From a virus: a DNA stretch of 27,022 bases. Where the stretch lies: positions 1 to 27,022 of IMG/VR virus record IMGVR_UViG_3300048775_000015; one strand, given 5' to 3'. Below, piece after piece: positions 6,647 through 13,011 of the stretch. Made by a program: the position numbers and the translations under genes. Each line of letters starts with the position of its first letter. The stretch's first letter is position 1. The notes under the pieces are model-generated. The model was not told where the DNA came from, ran no database searches, and was given only the letters and a program-made list of their open reading frames with translations.

Positions 6647-7662
6647 TGCCCGCAAAGCTCCCAGCTTTTCAGTTTTACCCAGGCGACTGGATGAAAGACC
6701 CAGCCCTGCGGCGCTGCTCAAAAGCCGCAAAAGGTGTGTGGATAGACATGATGTGCCTAATGTTCGAGTGTGAGGATCGAGGCGTGTTTGCAACTGGCGG
6801 TAAGCCTTGGAGTGTCGAAGACATTGCTGTGGCTATCGGTGGGGACATCGCTGAAAATCTTTCGTGCATCGATGAACTGTTACGGAAGGGGGTGGGCAGC
6901 CTGACCAAAATGGGCGCCATCTCTAACCGGCGTATGGTCCGAGATGAACAGGCACGGGCAGATAACCGGAAACGGCAGCATGAGTACCGTAAGTCTAGCA
7001 AAACAAAGGAAAATAGTAACGCGGATGTCACGCGTTTGTCACACCCTTCTTCATCTTCATCTTCATCTTCAATACATAAAGAACCCCCTAGCGCGAGCGC
7101 GAGAGATTCGCCACTCGTTCCGGTCAATCCCGACAGCGGCTCGGAGATGCAGGCGGCGGTCTGGCTCTTCGAGGAGCTTGGCGTCCCAGCAGACTTCAGC
7201 ACTCGCGACATAGCGGCGCAAGCGATTCGCCTGCAGGCTAAGGAGTGGGGCGGCGTGGAGCAGGCTACGCGGCGCATTCTCGCCGCGGCCAAAGATGCCA
7301 AAGCCGGAGGAGAGACGCGCTGGCGCTTCTGGTTTCAAGACTCGGGATATCTGCCAAAGACAGCACAAACCGCAGGAGGAGAATCGCGTGGAAAGAGCAA
7401 GCCAAGTCCAACTCAACAACGCATTGACCGCAACAGAGACGGCCTCAAGGCCGCTGTTGCCGCCCGAGGAATCGATCCAGCTTTCCTTGATCGTGGATCA
7501 AATGCAAACCCGCTATTGGAGCCAGGATACAGCGGAGCCAGTCGAGGGGATTTTATGGGATCTCGAACGGCTAGTGGTCCGGCACTCATTCCGCAAAGTG
7601 GCGGACGCGCTGGCGGAGCTCCGCATCAAGCCGGGCCAGATTTACTTCCCCCGGCCCGATGA
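6646..7662 (+). CDS. Phage replication-initiator-like protein (YdaU/DUF1376-type N-terminus)
   Basis: The start overlaps the rusA stop (TGATG). Residues 1-100 (FQFYPGDWMKDPALRRCS, KGVWIDMMCLMFE, then GDIAENLSCIDELL) are typical of YdaU/DUF1376-like domains of phage replication proteins, which usually carry a winged helix. A basic helix (DNRKRQHEYRKSSK) and a serine run (about residues 134-142) form the linker. Residues 165-240 make a second helical domain (FEELGVPADFSTRDIAAQAI, then WRFWFQDSGYLP). After about residue 282 the composition changes to a Gly/Ser/Pro-rich tail that overlaps another gene by 275 bases. That tail looks like out-of-frame coding, so the natural stop may once have been earlier. 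A role in origin binding or helicase loading is inferred. Confidence 0.75.
   Translation: MPAKLPAFQFYPGDWMKDPALRRCSKAAKGVWIDMMCLMFECEDRGVFATGGKPWSVEDIAVAIGGDIAENLSCIDELLRKGVGSLTKMGAISNRRMVRDEQARADNRKRQHEYRKSSKTKENSNADVTRLSHPSSSSSSSSIHKEPPSASARDSPLVPVNPDSGSEMQAAVWLFEELGVPADFSTRDIAAQAIRLQAKEWGGVEQATRRILAAAKDAKAGGETRWRFWFQDSGYLPKTAQTAGGESRGKSKPSPTQQRIDRNRDGLKAAVAARGIDPAFLDRGSNANPLLEPGYSGASRGDFMGSRTASGPALIPQSGGRAGGAPHQAGPDLLPPAR
7048..7071 (+). repeat. TCTTCA microsatellite (4 units) encoding a serine run
   Basis: Four perfect TCTTCA units lie in frame in the linker of the replication-initiator-like gene and encode consecutive serines. Six-base slippage would change the linker length without a frameshift. 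Confidence 0.85.
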
Positions 7663-7864
7663 AGTCGCCGGAGAGATCGAACGCCAGCAGGAGGGGCACA
7701 ATCGGGCGGCTGACACGGCACGGCAACGGCAAGCGCGTGCGACGGCCGTAGCGGAGTTTTGGCGGTGGGCTCCGGGCTGGATGGAAATCACCGGAAACAA
7801 CGAGGACGAGCTTTTGAACAGGTTCCCGAGCTATCGCGGGACCAAACCACAACCGGCGCAGTAA
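7388..7864 (+). CDS. 158-aa phage protein overlapping the replication gene
   Basis: A GTG start with a strong AGGAGGAG ribosome site (7374-7381) opens a frame one base off the upstream gene and overlaps it for 275 bases. Residues 25-75 (LPPEESIQLSLIVDQM, YWSQDTAEPVEGILWDLERL, VADALAELRIKPGQIYFPRP) look like real protein. They resemble small proteins that follow replication initiators in phages (family not named). A central charged helix (EIERQQEGHNRAADTARQRQ) and a Trp-rich end (AEFWRWAPGWMEI) follow. The start could also be the in-frame ATG at 7502, but that lacks a comparable ribosome site. Helper function in helicase loading is possible but unproven. Confidence 0.65.
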   Translation: MERASQVQLNNALTATETASRPLLPPEESIQLSLIVDQMQTRYWSQDTAEPVEGILWDLERLVVRHSFRKVADALAELRIKPGQIYFPRPDEVAGEIERQQEGHNRAADTARQRQARATAVAEFWRWAPGWMEITGNNEDELLNRFPSYRGTKPQPAQ

Positions 7865-7899
7865 CGTCGCCGCTGGCACGAAGGTACTTGGAGAAAGAT

Positions 7900-8565
7900 A
7901 TGGCATACGCAACATTCTTTGATTTTGTATCTGGTCTATCGAAGCCGATCAAGGTTCCGAAAGGAACAAAGGATCGGATCGCCGAGCACTTCGTGGAAGT
8001 TGAGACCAAACTCGATATGCAGACTCCTGGTGGTGGATCAAAGTGGCATTGGTTCAATCTCCGAGATGCTGTTGCGAGGACAGAGAGTGAGGTGCTCTGT
8101 GATGTTGCGGCAGATCACAATGAGTTTGTGCAACGCCTCTATAAGGATTTGGGGGAATGGTCTGCAAAGCCAGTCAAGGGAGGGGAGCCACTAACACCCG
8201 GCTTCATGAAACGCTACTGGGACGGGCTTACAGCGATTGAAGTCCCGGTTGATAAGTGGACCGCAGACTTCTATCGGTCGCGCATGGATCATCTTTACGA
8301 GGTTATGCGCGGACGCGATTCGGAAGGCGTTTCCTTCGACGAGAAGGCGCTTACCGAGCGACAAGCAGCGCAAGTCATCAATATCTTCTCTCAGTACCTT
8401 CCTGACCATGATCTACGCCTTGATGTTCCACGCGGATGCGATTATCTCGCGTCGTCTTACGACGGTGGTTACGAGTGGTGCGAGAAATGTGGAGCAGTGT
8501 TGCCTGACGAAGCGGACGATTGCAGCAAGCGTGGCTGTCCGATTCGAGCAGAACGCGCCGGGTAG
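7900..8565 (+). CDS. 221-aa protein with C-terminal zinc ribbon
   Basis: I chose the ATG at 7900 because a GGAGA ribosome site stands 6 bases before it. The upstream extension (from 7759) overlaps the previous gene and is shadow-like. Most of the protein is unrecognised (TFFDFVSGLSKPIKVPKGTK, then DAVARTESEVLCDVAADHNE). The end carries C194-x2-C197-x10-C208-x4-C213, a zinc-ribbon-like pattern. Codon use is visibly more AT-rich than in the neighbours (many GAT, GTT and AAA codons), so it may be a later acquisition. It ends the early block; a 92-base gap follows. Confidence 0.7.
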   Translation: MAYATFFDFVSGLSKPIKVPKGTKDRIAEHFVEVETKLDMQTPGGGSKWHWFNLRDAVARTESEVLCDVAADHNEFVQRLYKDLGEWSAKPVKGGEPLTPGFMKRYWDGLTAIEVPVDKWTADFYRSRMDHLYEVMRGRDSEGVSFDEKALTERQAAQVINIFSQYLPDHDLRLDVPRGCDYLASSYDGGYEWCEKCGAVLPDEADDCSKRGCPIRAERAG

Positions 8566-8622
8566 CGTCGCGAAAGGCACGACAACTTGTAAAAGCCGTA
8601 TTTCGGGCGCTTAACCGGCGGT

Positions 8623-8648
8623 TTTTCAGCCACTTTCCGCGCTAGACT
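8623..8648 (+). promoter_or_regulatory. Possible promoter before the packaging genes
   Basis: TAGACT at 8643-8648 resembles a -10 box and lies 9 bases before the ATG at 8658, which has no Shine-Dalgarno sequence. The only -35 candidate, TTTTCA (8623-8628), is 14 bases away, which is short. The gap 8566-8657 is the only real break between early and packaging genes, so a promoter here is sensible, but this call is weak. Confidence 0.3.
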
Positions 8649-8657
8649 GGCAAACAA

Positions 8658-9014
8658 ATGGCAAAGAAACATGTATGGAGGGGCATGGGGCAGACGGTGA
8701 TTCTGGTGGCGTATGGCGAGTACGGCCGGAGAGTGGGCGAGTCGCATCACCGCTCGTTATACCCCGACGCGCTGGTGGAGAAAATGCGGGATATGCGCGA
8801 GTTCGATCACCTCACCTACTCTGAAATATCGCGGCGCACAGGCGTTAACCTTCGCAGCGTCGCCATGATCTGCACCTACATGCGCCGCAACTGCCGCGTA
8901 GACCACTACAAGAAAGTCATCGTCGAGGTACCGGACGAGGACGCAAGAACAAGCCGGATGACCACCTCTGAAAGAGAGCAGCTTAGCTTTACCTGGGGCG
9001 GTCTCAATGGCTAG
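8658..9014 (+). CDS. Helix-turn-helix protein upstream of terminase
   Basis: This 118-aa protein has a clear HTH in the middle: LYPDALVEKMRDMREFDHLT then YSEISRRTGVNLRSVAMICT (about residues 34-74). The YSEISRRTGVNLRSV pattern is a helix-turn-recognition helix. Such proteins directly before terminase genes may regulate late genes or act as a packaging recognition factor. It overlaps the small terminase gene by 8 bases. A basic segment (RRNCRVDHYKK) follows the HTH. No ribosome site is seen before the ATG. Confidence 0.7.
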   Translation: MAKKHVWRGMGQTVILVAYGEYGRRVGESHHRSLYPDALVEKMRDMREFDHLTYSEISRRTGVNLRSVAMICTYMRRNCRVDHYKKVIVEVPDEDARTSRMTTSEREQLSFTWGGLNG

Positions 9015-9522
9015 GCCAAGCAAACTGACAGATAAGCAGAAGTCGGAGATTCAGCGCCGGTACATCGCGGGAGAAACGACTCGTGAACTGGCAAGAGCTT
9101 TCAAGGTGGGACAGGCTACGATTTCAACGCTAGTTTCCGGTCGAACGAAAACTATCAAAACGCTTGCAGGGCAGATAGTTGCGAACGATGCGCAATTGGC
9201 TTCACTGCCGGTTTCCGATCAGTGTTCGGTAATGACGCTGGTTGATCAACTGAAAAGTATCTCAAGGGGACTCGCAGCCGCTGCTGACCACAACGCGCAG
9301 ACGGCAGCAAGACTCGCGAAGGTCGCCAACGAACGGTCATCGCTCCTGGTCGACCTAGGTGAAGGGCAGATCGATGAGGCCGACCTCAAGAGTGTGGCCA
9401 TGCTGGTCGAGACTGCGAACCGCGCCAGCACCATCGGCGTAAACCTGCTCAACGCAAACAAAGACAAGGCCAGCGTGGGGGAACTCACGCTCGAACAGTT
9501 AATCACAGGAGACGCGAAATGA
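9007..9522 (+). CDS. terS: Probable terminase small subunit
   Basis: This 171-aa protein begins with an HTH (KSEIQRRYIAGETTRELARA, then FKVGQATISTLVSGR; residues 12-46). A long helical central part and an acidic C-terminal region follow (ANKDKASVGELTLEQLITGD). An N-terminal HTH followed by helical oligomerisation segments, close to the large terminase gene, is typical of small terminases, which recognise the packaging site on phage DNA and feed it to TerL. The sequence is not a strict family match, so the call relies partly on position. Three very small ORFs separate it from terL. Its stop overlaps the next mini-ORF in an ATGA junction. Confidence 0.65.
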   Translation: MARPSKLTDKQKSEIQRRYIAGETTRELARAFKVGQATISTLVSGRTKTIKTLAGQIVANDAQLASLPVSDQCSVMTLVDQLKSISRGLAAAADHNAQTAARLAKVANERSSLLVDLGEGQIDEADLKSVAMLVETANRASTIGVNLLNANKDKASVGELTLEQLITGDAK

Positions 9523-9581
9523 ACAGTGCAACAGCAGCGAAGTATGAGGCAGAACGAGCATTGGAGGCAGTCAATGGCTAG
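9519..9581 (+). CDS. 20-aa mini-ORF coupled to terS
   Basis: The ATG overlaps the terS stop (ATGA) and has AGGAG 7 bases before it; the stop overlaps the start of the next gene (ATGGCTAG). The predicted peptide is MNSATAAKYEAERALEAVNG, a single helix by composition. Ribosome site plus both overlaps argue for translation. It may serve only to pass ribosomes to the downstream zinc-ribbon gene. Confidence 0.4.
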   Translation: MNSATAAKYEAERALEAVNG

Positions 9582-9762
9582 CGGACGACAGATCACCTGC
9601 AATCACTGCGGCCATAAGACCGTGAAGGGCGCGGCGCGTGTGTCGCGTAAAATTCTCTTCTTCTTCTGCCCTCGTTGCTGGTTCGACCGGCGCGAGGGCT
9701 GCAACAGTCTAATGCTGTGTGTGAGCCGGAGCGGCAGCCTGCAAGAATCGAGGGCGGCCTGA
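9574..9762 (+). CDS. 62-aa zinc-ribbon protein
   Basis: The chosen ATG at 9574 has GGAGG 7 bases upstream (9562-9566). The protein shows C9-x2-C12 and C32-x2-C35 (ITCNHCGHKT; FFCPRCWFDRR), a classical two-knuckle zinc ribbon, with extra cysteines at 43 and 49. Zinc ribbons of this size usually bind nucleic acid or protein partners. Lying between the terminase subunits, it may assist packaging or head-gene regulation; this is inferred. Confidence 0.6.
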   Translation: MASGRQITCNHCGHKTVKGAARVSRKILFFFCPRCWFDRREGCNSLMLCVSRSGSLQESRAA

Positions 9763-9763
9763 G

Positions 9764-9943
9764 ATGCCAGACACGACGAGCACAGCCACAACTACGACCA
9801 CTGCCACGACCACATCCACCAGCACGGCCGGCACAACAGCGGCGGTAACAAGCGGTCCGATGAACACCGTGCAAAAGCGGCCGGCAAGCATGACCTACCG
9901 GCAGCCCACCCCGGCGCAGAAGTCCAGCCGCAGAAAGAATTGA
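9764..9943 (+). CDS. 59-aa Thr-rich small protein before terL
   Basis: An ATG at 9764 opens a 59-codon frame whose first 30 residues are mostly Thr, Ala and Ser and whose last part is basic (PAQKSSRRKN). Its stop overlaps the terL start (TGATG), the same coupling as elsewhere in the cluster. No ribosome site of note precedes it, and low complexity makes coding status uncertain. It could simply lead ribosomes into terL, whose own ribosome site is weak. Confidence 0.4.
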   Translation: MPDTTSTATTTTTATTTSTSTAGTTAAVTSGPMNTVQKRPASMTYRQPTPAQKSSRRKN

Positions 9944-11436
9944 TGAACGCCGCAACAGCCAGAATCCGCGAGTGGAAGCTAGACCCGGTGAAGTTTGTGC
10001 GTGAGGTGTTCCATGCCGAGCCTGACGCTTGGCAGGTTGACGTGTTGAATATCGCGGGCAGACCGGGCCGCAAGCGCATCGCCATGAAGGCCTGCGCCGG
10101 CCCCGGCAAGACAGCAGTGCTTGCATGGATAGGCTGGCATCGCCTGGCCTGCTTCGCAGCCAAGAACGAACACCCCAAGGGAGCCGCGGTATCGATCACC
10201 GGCGACAACCTGCGAGACAATCTCTGGGCTGAGCTTGCGCGCTGGCAGAATGAATCGCCGTTCCTGCTTAAGGCTTTCCAGTGGCGAGCCGAACGCATCA
10301 CCGCCAGAGACCATCCGGAGACCTGGTTCCTTGCCGCCAAGGGCTGGGCCAAGTCTGCCGACCTTGAGACCATTGGGCGCACGCTCAGCGGCCAGCACGC
10401 CCGCTACCCGTTCTACCTGATCGACGAATCCGGCGACATACCGCCCAACATGATCAAGAGCGCCGAGCAGGGCCTGACGAGCTGCGAGGACGGCCTCATC
10501 ATCACCGCGGGCAACACCACCTCGCAGACTGGCCTGCTCTATGAGGTCACAACCCGGGCACGCGCCAACTGGGACGTCATCAGCATCACCGCTGACCCGG
10601 ACGACCCTAAACGCACGCCTCGTGTCGATCTCGATTGGGCTAAAGAGCAGATTGCACTCTATGGCCGTGAGAACCCCTGGGTAATGGCCTACATCTTGGG
10701 CCAGTTCCCGCCGGGCTCGATCAATGCGCTCCTAAGCGTGGAAGAGGTTGAGCGGGCCATGGACCTGCATCCGAGGCTGGAGAATTACGCGTGGGCGCAG
10801 AAGCGGCTGGGAATCGACGTGGCCAGATTCGGCGATGATCGTACGGTGATCTTCCCGCGCCAGGGCATTGTGTCGTTCCTGCCGACCATCATGCGCCATG
10901 CTCGCGACTCGGCGGTATCGGTGGACATAGGCAACCGTGTCATGGCGCGGCGCAATGAATGGGCACGCGATAGCATGAAGGAGTTCCCGGAGTTGCAGGG
11001 CGACTTTGAGTGCCTCACCTTCTTCGACGACACGGTGGGATGGGCGCATGGAGCGGTGGACTTCCTTCGTGCCTCTGGGTTGAGTCCCTATGCTATCCGC
11101 TTCGAAAATAAGCAGACGACGGACGACCGGTACTTCAACCTCCGGGCCGAGATGTGGTTTGGGATGGCAAATTGGATCAAGGCTGGGGGGTCGCTGCCGC
11201 CGATCCCGGAGATGGTCGCAGAGCTCACCTCGCCCACGTATGGATTCAAGGAAGGCAAGATGATTATCGAGAGCAAAGACCAGATCAAAAAGCGCCTAGC
11301 GCGTTCGCCTGACCTTGCCGACGCCCTGGCTCTGACCTTTGCTATACCGGATGCGCCCGCTGGCGTGAAAAGGATGCTGGGCGGCAGCTCTGGAAACGGC
11401 AAGCCGAAAGAGTACGACCCATACGCCAGCATCTAG
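9943..11436 (+). CDS. terL: Terminase large subunit
   Basis: This 497-aa protein is the ATPase-nuclease motor that packages phage DNA into the prohead through the portal. The N-terminal ATPase shows a Walker A-like loop CAGPGKT (residues 51-57, with Ala-50 where many have Gly). Walker B is FYLIDES (157-163, D161 and E162) and the coupling motif is TAGNTT (188-193). The C-terminal RNase H-like nuclease has GIDVARFGDD (290-299, D292), FFDDTVG (360-366) and SPDLADALAL (455-464), supplying the metal-binding aspartates. The length is normal. I start at the ATG 9943 (TGATG overlap) rather than at an in-frame TTG one codon earlier. It is the last gene before the first leaderless-type promoter. Confidence 0.93.
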   Translation: MNAATARIREWKLDPVKFVREVFHAEPDAWQVDVLNIAGRPGRKRIAMKACAGPGKTAVLAWIGWHRLACFAAKNEHPKGAAVSITGDNLRDNLWAELARWQNESPFLLKAFQWRAERITARDHPETWFLAAKGWAKSADLETIGRTLSGQHARYPFYLIDESGDIPPNMIKSAEQGLTSCEDGLIITAGNTTSQTGLLYEVTTRARANWDVISITADPDDPKRTPRVDLDWAKEQIALYGRENPWVMAYILGQFPPGSINALLSVEEVERAMDLHPRLENYAWAQKRLGIDVARFGDDRTVIFPRQGIVSFLPTIMRHARDSAVSVDIGNRVMARRNEWARDSMKEFPELQGDFECLTFFDDTVGWAHGAVDFLRASGLSPYAIRFENKQTTDDRYFNLRAEMWFGMANWIKAGGSLPPIPEMVAELTSPTYGFKEGKMIIESKDQIKKRLARSPDLADALALTFAIPDAPAGVKRMLGGSSGNGKPKEYDPYASI

Positions 11437-11440
11437 GCAG

Positions 11441-11479
11441 GTACACATAACCCTGGCTCATGCCCGCTAGCTTAGGAGC
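11441..11479 (+). promoter_or_regulatory. Leaderless-type promoter element, copy 1
   Basis: The element is GTACACATAACCC (11441-11453), 13 unconserved bases, then CTAGCTT (11467-11473), ending 6 bases before the ATG at 11480. The second copy at 15476 has both blocks identical and the same spacings. TAGCTT occupies -12 to -7 if transcription starts at the A of the ATG, exactly the place of a -10 box. The only Shine-Dalgarno-like string (AGGAG, 11474-11478) stands 1 base from the ATG, too close to work. No standard -35 box is seen; ACACATAACCC lies where one would be. Confidence 0.65.
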
Positions 11480-11932
11480 ATGAGCACGCCTCCCACAATC
11501 CGGCGGATCAGTTACGCGCAGTTCTTGAGCGCCCCGAACGCCCAGGAACTCATCTCCGCGTATGCCGCCGAGTGCTTAATCCCCGACGCGCAGCCGCAGC
11601 ACCAGACCTATACGGCGCTGGAGCAGTCCGGCGCGTTCCAGGGCTTTGGCGCTTACGCTGGCGACGATCTGGTTGGGTTCGTCACCGTGGTGAGCAGCGT
11701 TATGCCGCACAACGGCAAGCGCGCCGCCACTGTCGAAAGCGTATACGTATCCCCTTCGCATCGCGGCTCCAGTGCCGGGAATGCCTTATTGTCCGCTGCC
11801 GAGCAGTACGCGGCAGAGTCTGGATGCGTGGTCATTCTCTATACCGCACGGGTCGATAGCCCGTTTGAAACAGTGCTCTCGCGCCGGAGCGGGTGTAAAG
11901 AGAGCCACACGGTGTTTTCGAGGTGGCTCTGA
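11480..11932 (+). CDS. GNAT-family N-acetyltransferase
   Basis: This 150-aa protein has the GNAT layout. GDDLVGFVTVVSSVMP (61-76) and TVESVYVSPSHRGSSAGNAL (84-103) are the central strands and the acetyl-CoA pyrophosphate loop. The loop RGSSAG has Ser where the RxxGxG/A consensus has its first Gly. The strand VVILYTAR (117-124) and the C-terminal SRRSGCKESHTVFSRWL are also family-like. It would transfer an acetyl group from acetyl-CoA to an unknown amine. It sits between terL and the portal, directly behind promoter copy 1, which is unusual for a morphogenesis block. It is likely made late and could modify virion or host proteins. The next gene overlaps its stop (TGATG). Confidence 0.85.
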   Translation: MSTPPTIRRISYAQFLSAPNAQELISAYAAECLIPDAQPQHQTYTALEQSGAFQGFGAYAGDDLVGFVTVVSSVMPHNGKRAATVESVYVSPSHRGSSAGNALLSAAEQYAAESGCVVILYTARVDSPFETVLSRRSGCKESHTVFSRWL

Positions 11933-12396
11933 TGAGCGCGAGCCTACAGACAATCACAGCGGCTCTTGTGCAGCCAAGCCCAGAGACGCTCGACAAACTG
12001 GCGGTCGTGCAGGAGTGGCTGCTCAAGCAAGAACAAGTCCCTATTGCTACCGAGCACATCCTGCATGGCGGAATGTATATCCGCACGATTCGGCTTCAGC
12101 CGGGAACCATCATGATAGGGTCCCTGATCAAAAAGGCCACTGTGCTTATCGTCAATGGGCGCACATCGGTGCTGGTCGGCGATGAACGCGCCGAACTGGA
12201 AGGATACAACGTGATTCCAGGATGCGCTGGCCGCAAGCAGCTATTTGTGACGCGTGGAGATGTAGAGATGACGATGATCTTCCCCACGCAGGCAAAGACG
12301 GTTGAAGAGGCCGAGAACGAGGTATGCGCGGAGGCTGATCTGTTGATGTCCCGTCAGGATAACAGCAGGGACACCATCCTGATAACAGGGGAGTGA
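11932..12396 (+). CDS. Cupin-like phage protein
   Basis: This 154-aa protein has a beta-rich centre: IRTIRLQPGTIMIGSLIKKA, TVLIVNGRTSVLVGDERAEL, YNVIPGCAGRKQLFVTRGDV, then EMTMIFPT (about residues 48-120). This is the strand and turn order of a small cupin barrel. Related cupin-like proteins occur near portal genes in other podoviruses. The usual cupin His motif is incomplete (HILHGGMY holds two His), so metal binding is uncertain. I use the ATG overlapping the previous stop, not the in-frame one 9 bases earlier. The C-terminal 30 residues are acidic and flexible. Confidence 0.65.
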   Translation: MSASLQTITAALVQPSPETLDKLAVVQEWLLKQEQVPIATEHILHGGMYIRTIRLQPGTIMIGSLIKKATVLIVNGRTSVLVGDERAELEGYNVIPGCAGRKQLFVTRGDVEMTMIFPTQAKTVEEAENEVCAEADLLMSRQDNSRDTILITGE

Positions 12397-12397
12397 C

Positions 12398-12649
12398 ATG
12401 AGCAACATGCGCAAGCTGGTGGTATTCAAATCGGACGGCGAGTTGCATGATCGGGCCGGAAGCTATCCGTGCCTGGTCAATTACAACCCGTTCACGCGAA
12501 CCGGCGTTTATGACGACGGTGTAGGGCACACCAGCGATGTCACGTTCGCGGTAGCAGCCAACTCGGCAGAGCTTAAGCAGCTTGAGTTGGATCAATTTGA
12601 CATCGTGGAACTGAGCGACGCCCAGACGCTCGCAGACTTGTTTTCGTAA
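12398..12649 (+). CDS. 83-aa hypothetical protein
   Basis: A GGGGAG ribosome site and a 1-base gap after the cupin gene support this small gene. The protein (MSNMRKLVVFKSDGELHDRA, then YPCLVNYNPFTRTGVYDDGV) appears as a compact beta-then-helix fold with an acidic C-terminus (SDAQTLADLFS). I do not recognise it. It lies in the short run of small genes before the portal. Confidence 0.65.
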   Translation: MSNMRKLVVFKSDGELHDRAGSYPCLVNYNPFTRTGVYDDGVGHTSDVTFAVAANSAELKQLELDQFDIVELSDAQTLADLFS

Positions 12650-12660
12650 GGAGCGTAACC

Positions 12661-13005
12661 ATGGCAGGAAGCGTATCAGCAGTGACAGCGACACTTATCG
12701 CGGCTGGCGTCGCGGCGGCTGGCGTCGGCGTGAGCGCATACGACGGCGCGAAAGAACAAGCTAACCAGAAGAAGTCATTAGCGGAAGAGACTCAGGCTAC
12801 CCAATCCTCCGAAGCCAACTCTCTCAGCACCGAACGCAAGAACGCGACGGCAGAGAATCAGGCGAATCAGCAATCGCCGGATACGTCCGCCGTCATGAAG
12901 GCCGCCGCCAACGCAGCCAAGACAGGCATCGGCTCAACCATGCTCACCGGATCGAGCGGCGCAGGAACCGGCACGCTCGGCGGCTCAACATTGCTCGGGA
13001 AGTAG
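12661..13005 (+). CDS. Small structural-type protein before the portal
   Basis: This 114-aa protein begins with a hydrophobic Ala/Gly/Val segment (residues 5-27, VSAVTATLIAAGVAAAGVGV). A Gln/Ala/Ser-rich middle follows, then the end KTGIGSTMLTGSSGAGTGTL and GGSTLLGK. I recall similar C-termini (TLLTG...LG..TLLG) in small proteins next to portal genes of several podoviruses, some described as structural. AAGGAG precedes the ATG. A virion or portal-associated role is likely but not shown. Confidence 0.6.
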   Translation: MAGSVSAVTATLIAAGVAAAGVGVSAYDGAKEQANQKKSLAEETQATQSSEANSLSTERKNATAENQANQQSPDTSAVMKAAANAAKTGIGSTMLTGSSGAGTGTLGGSTLLGK

Positions 13006-13011
13006 GAAACC

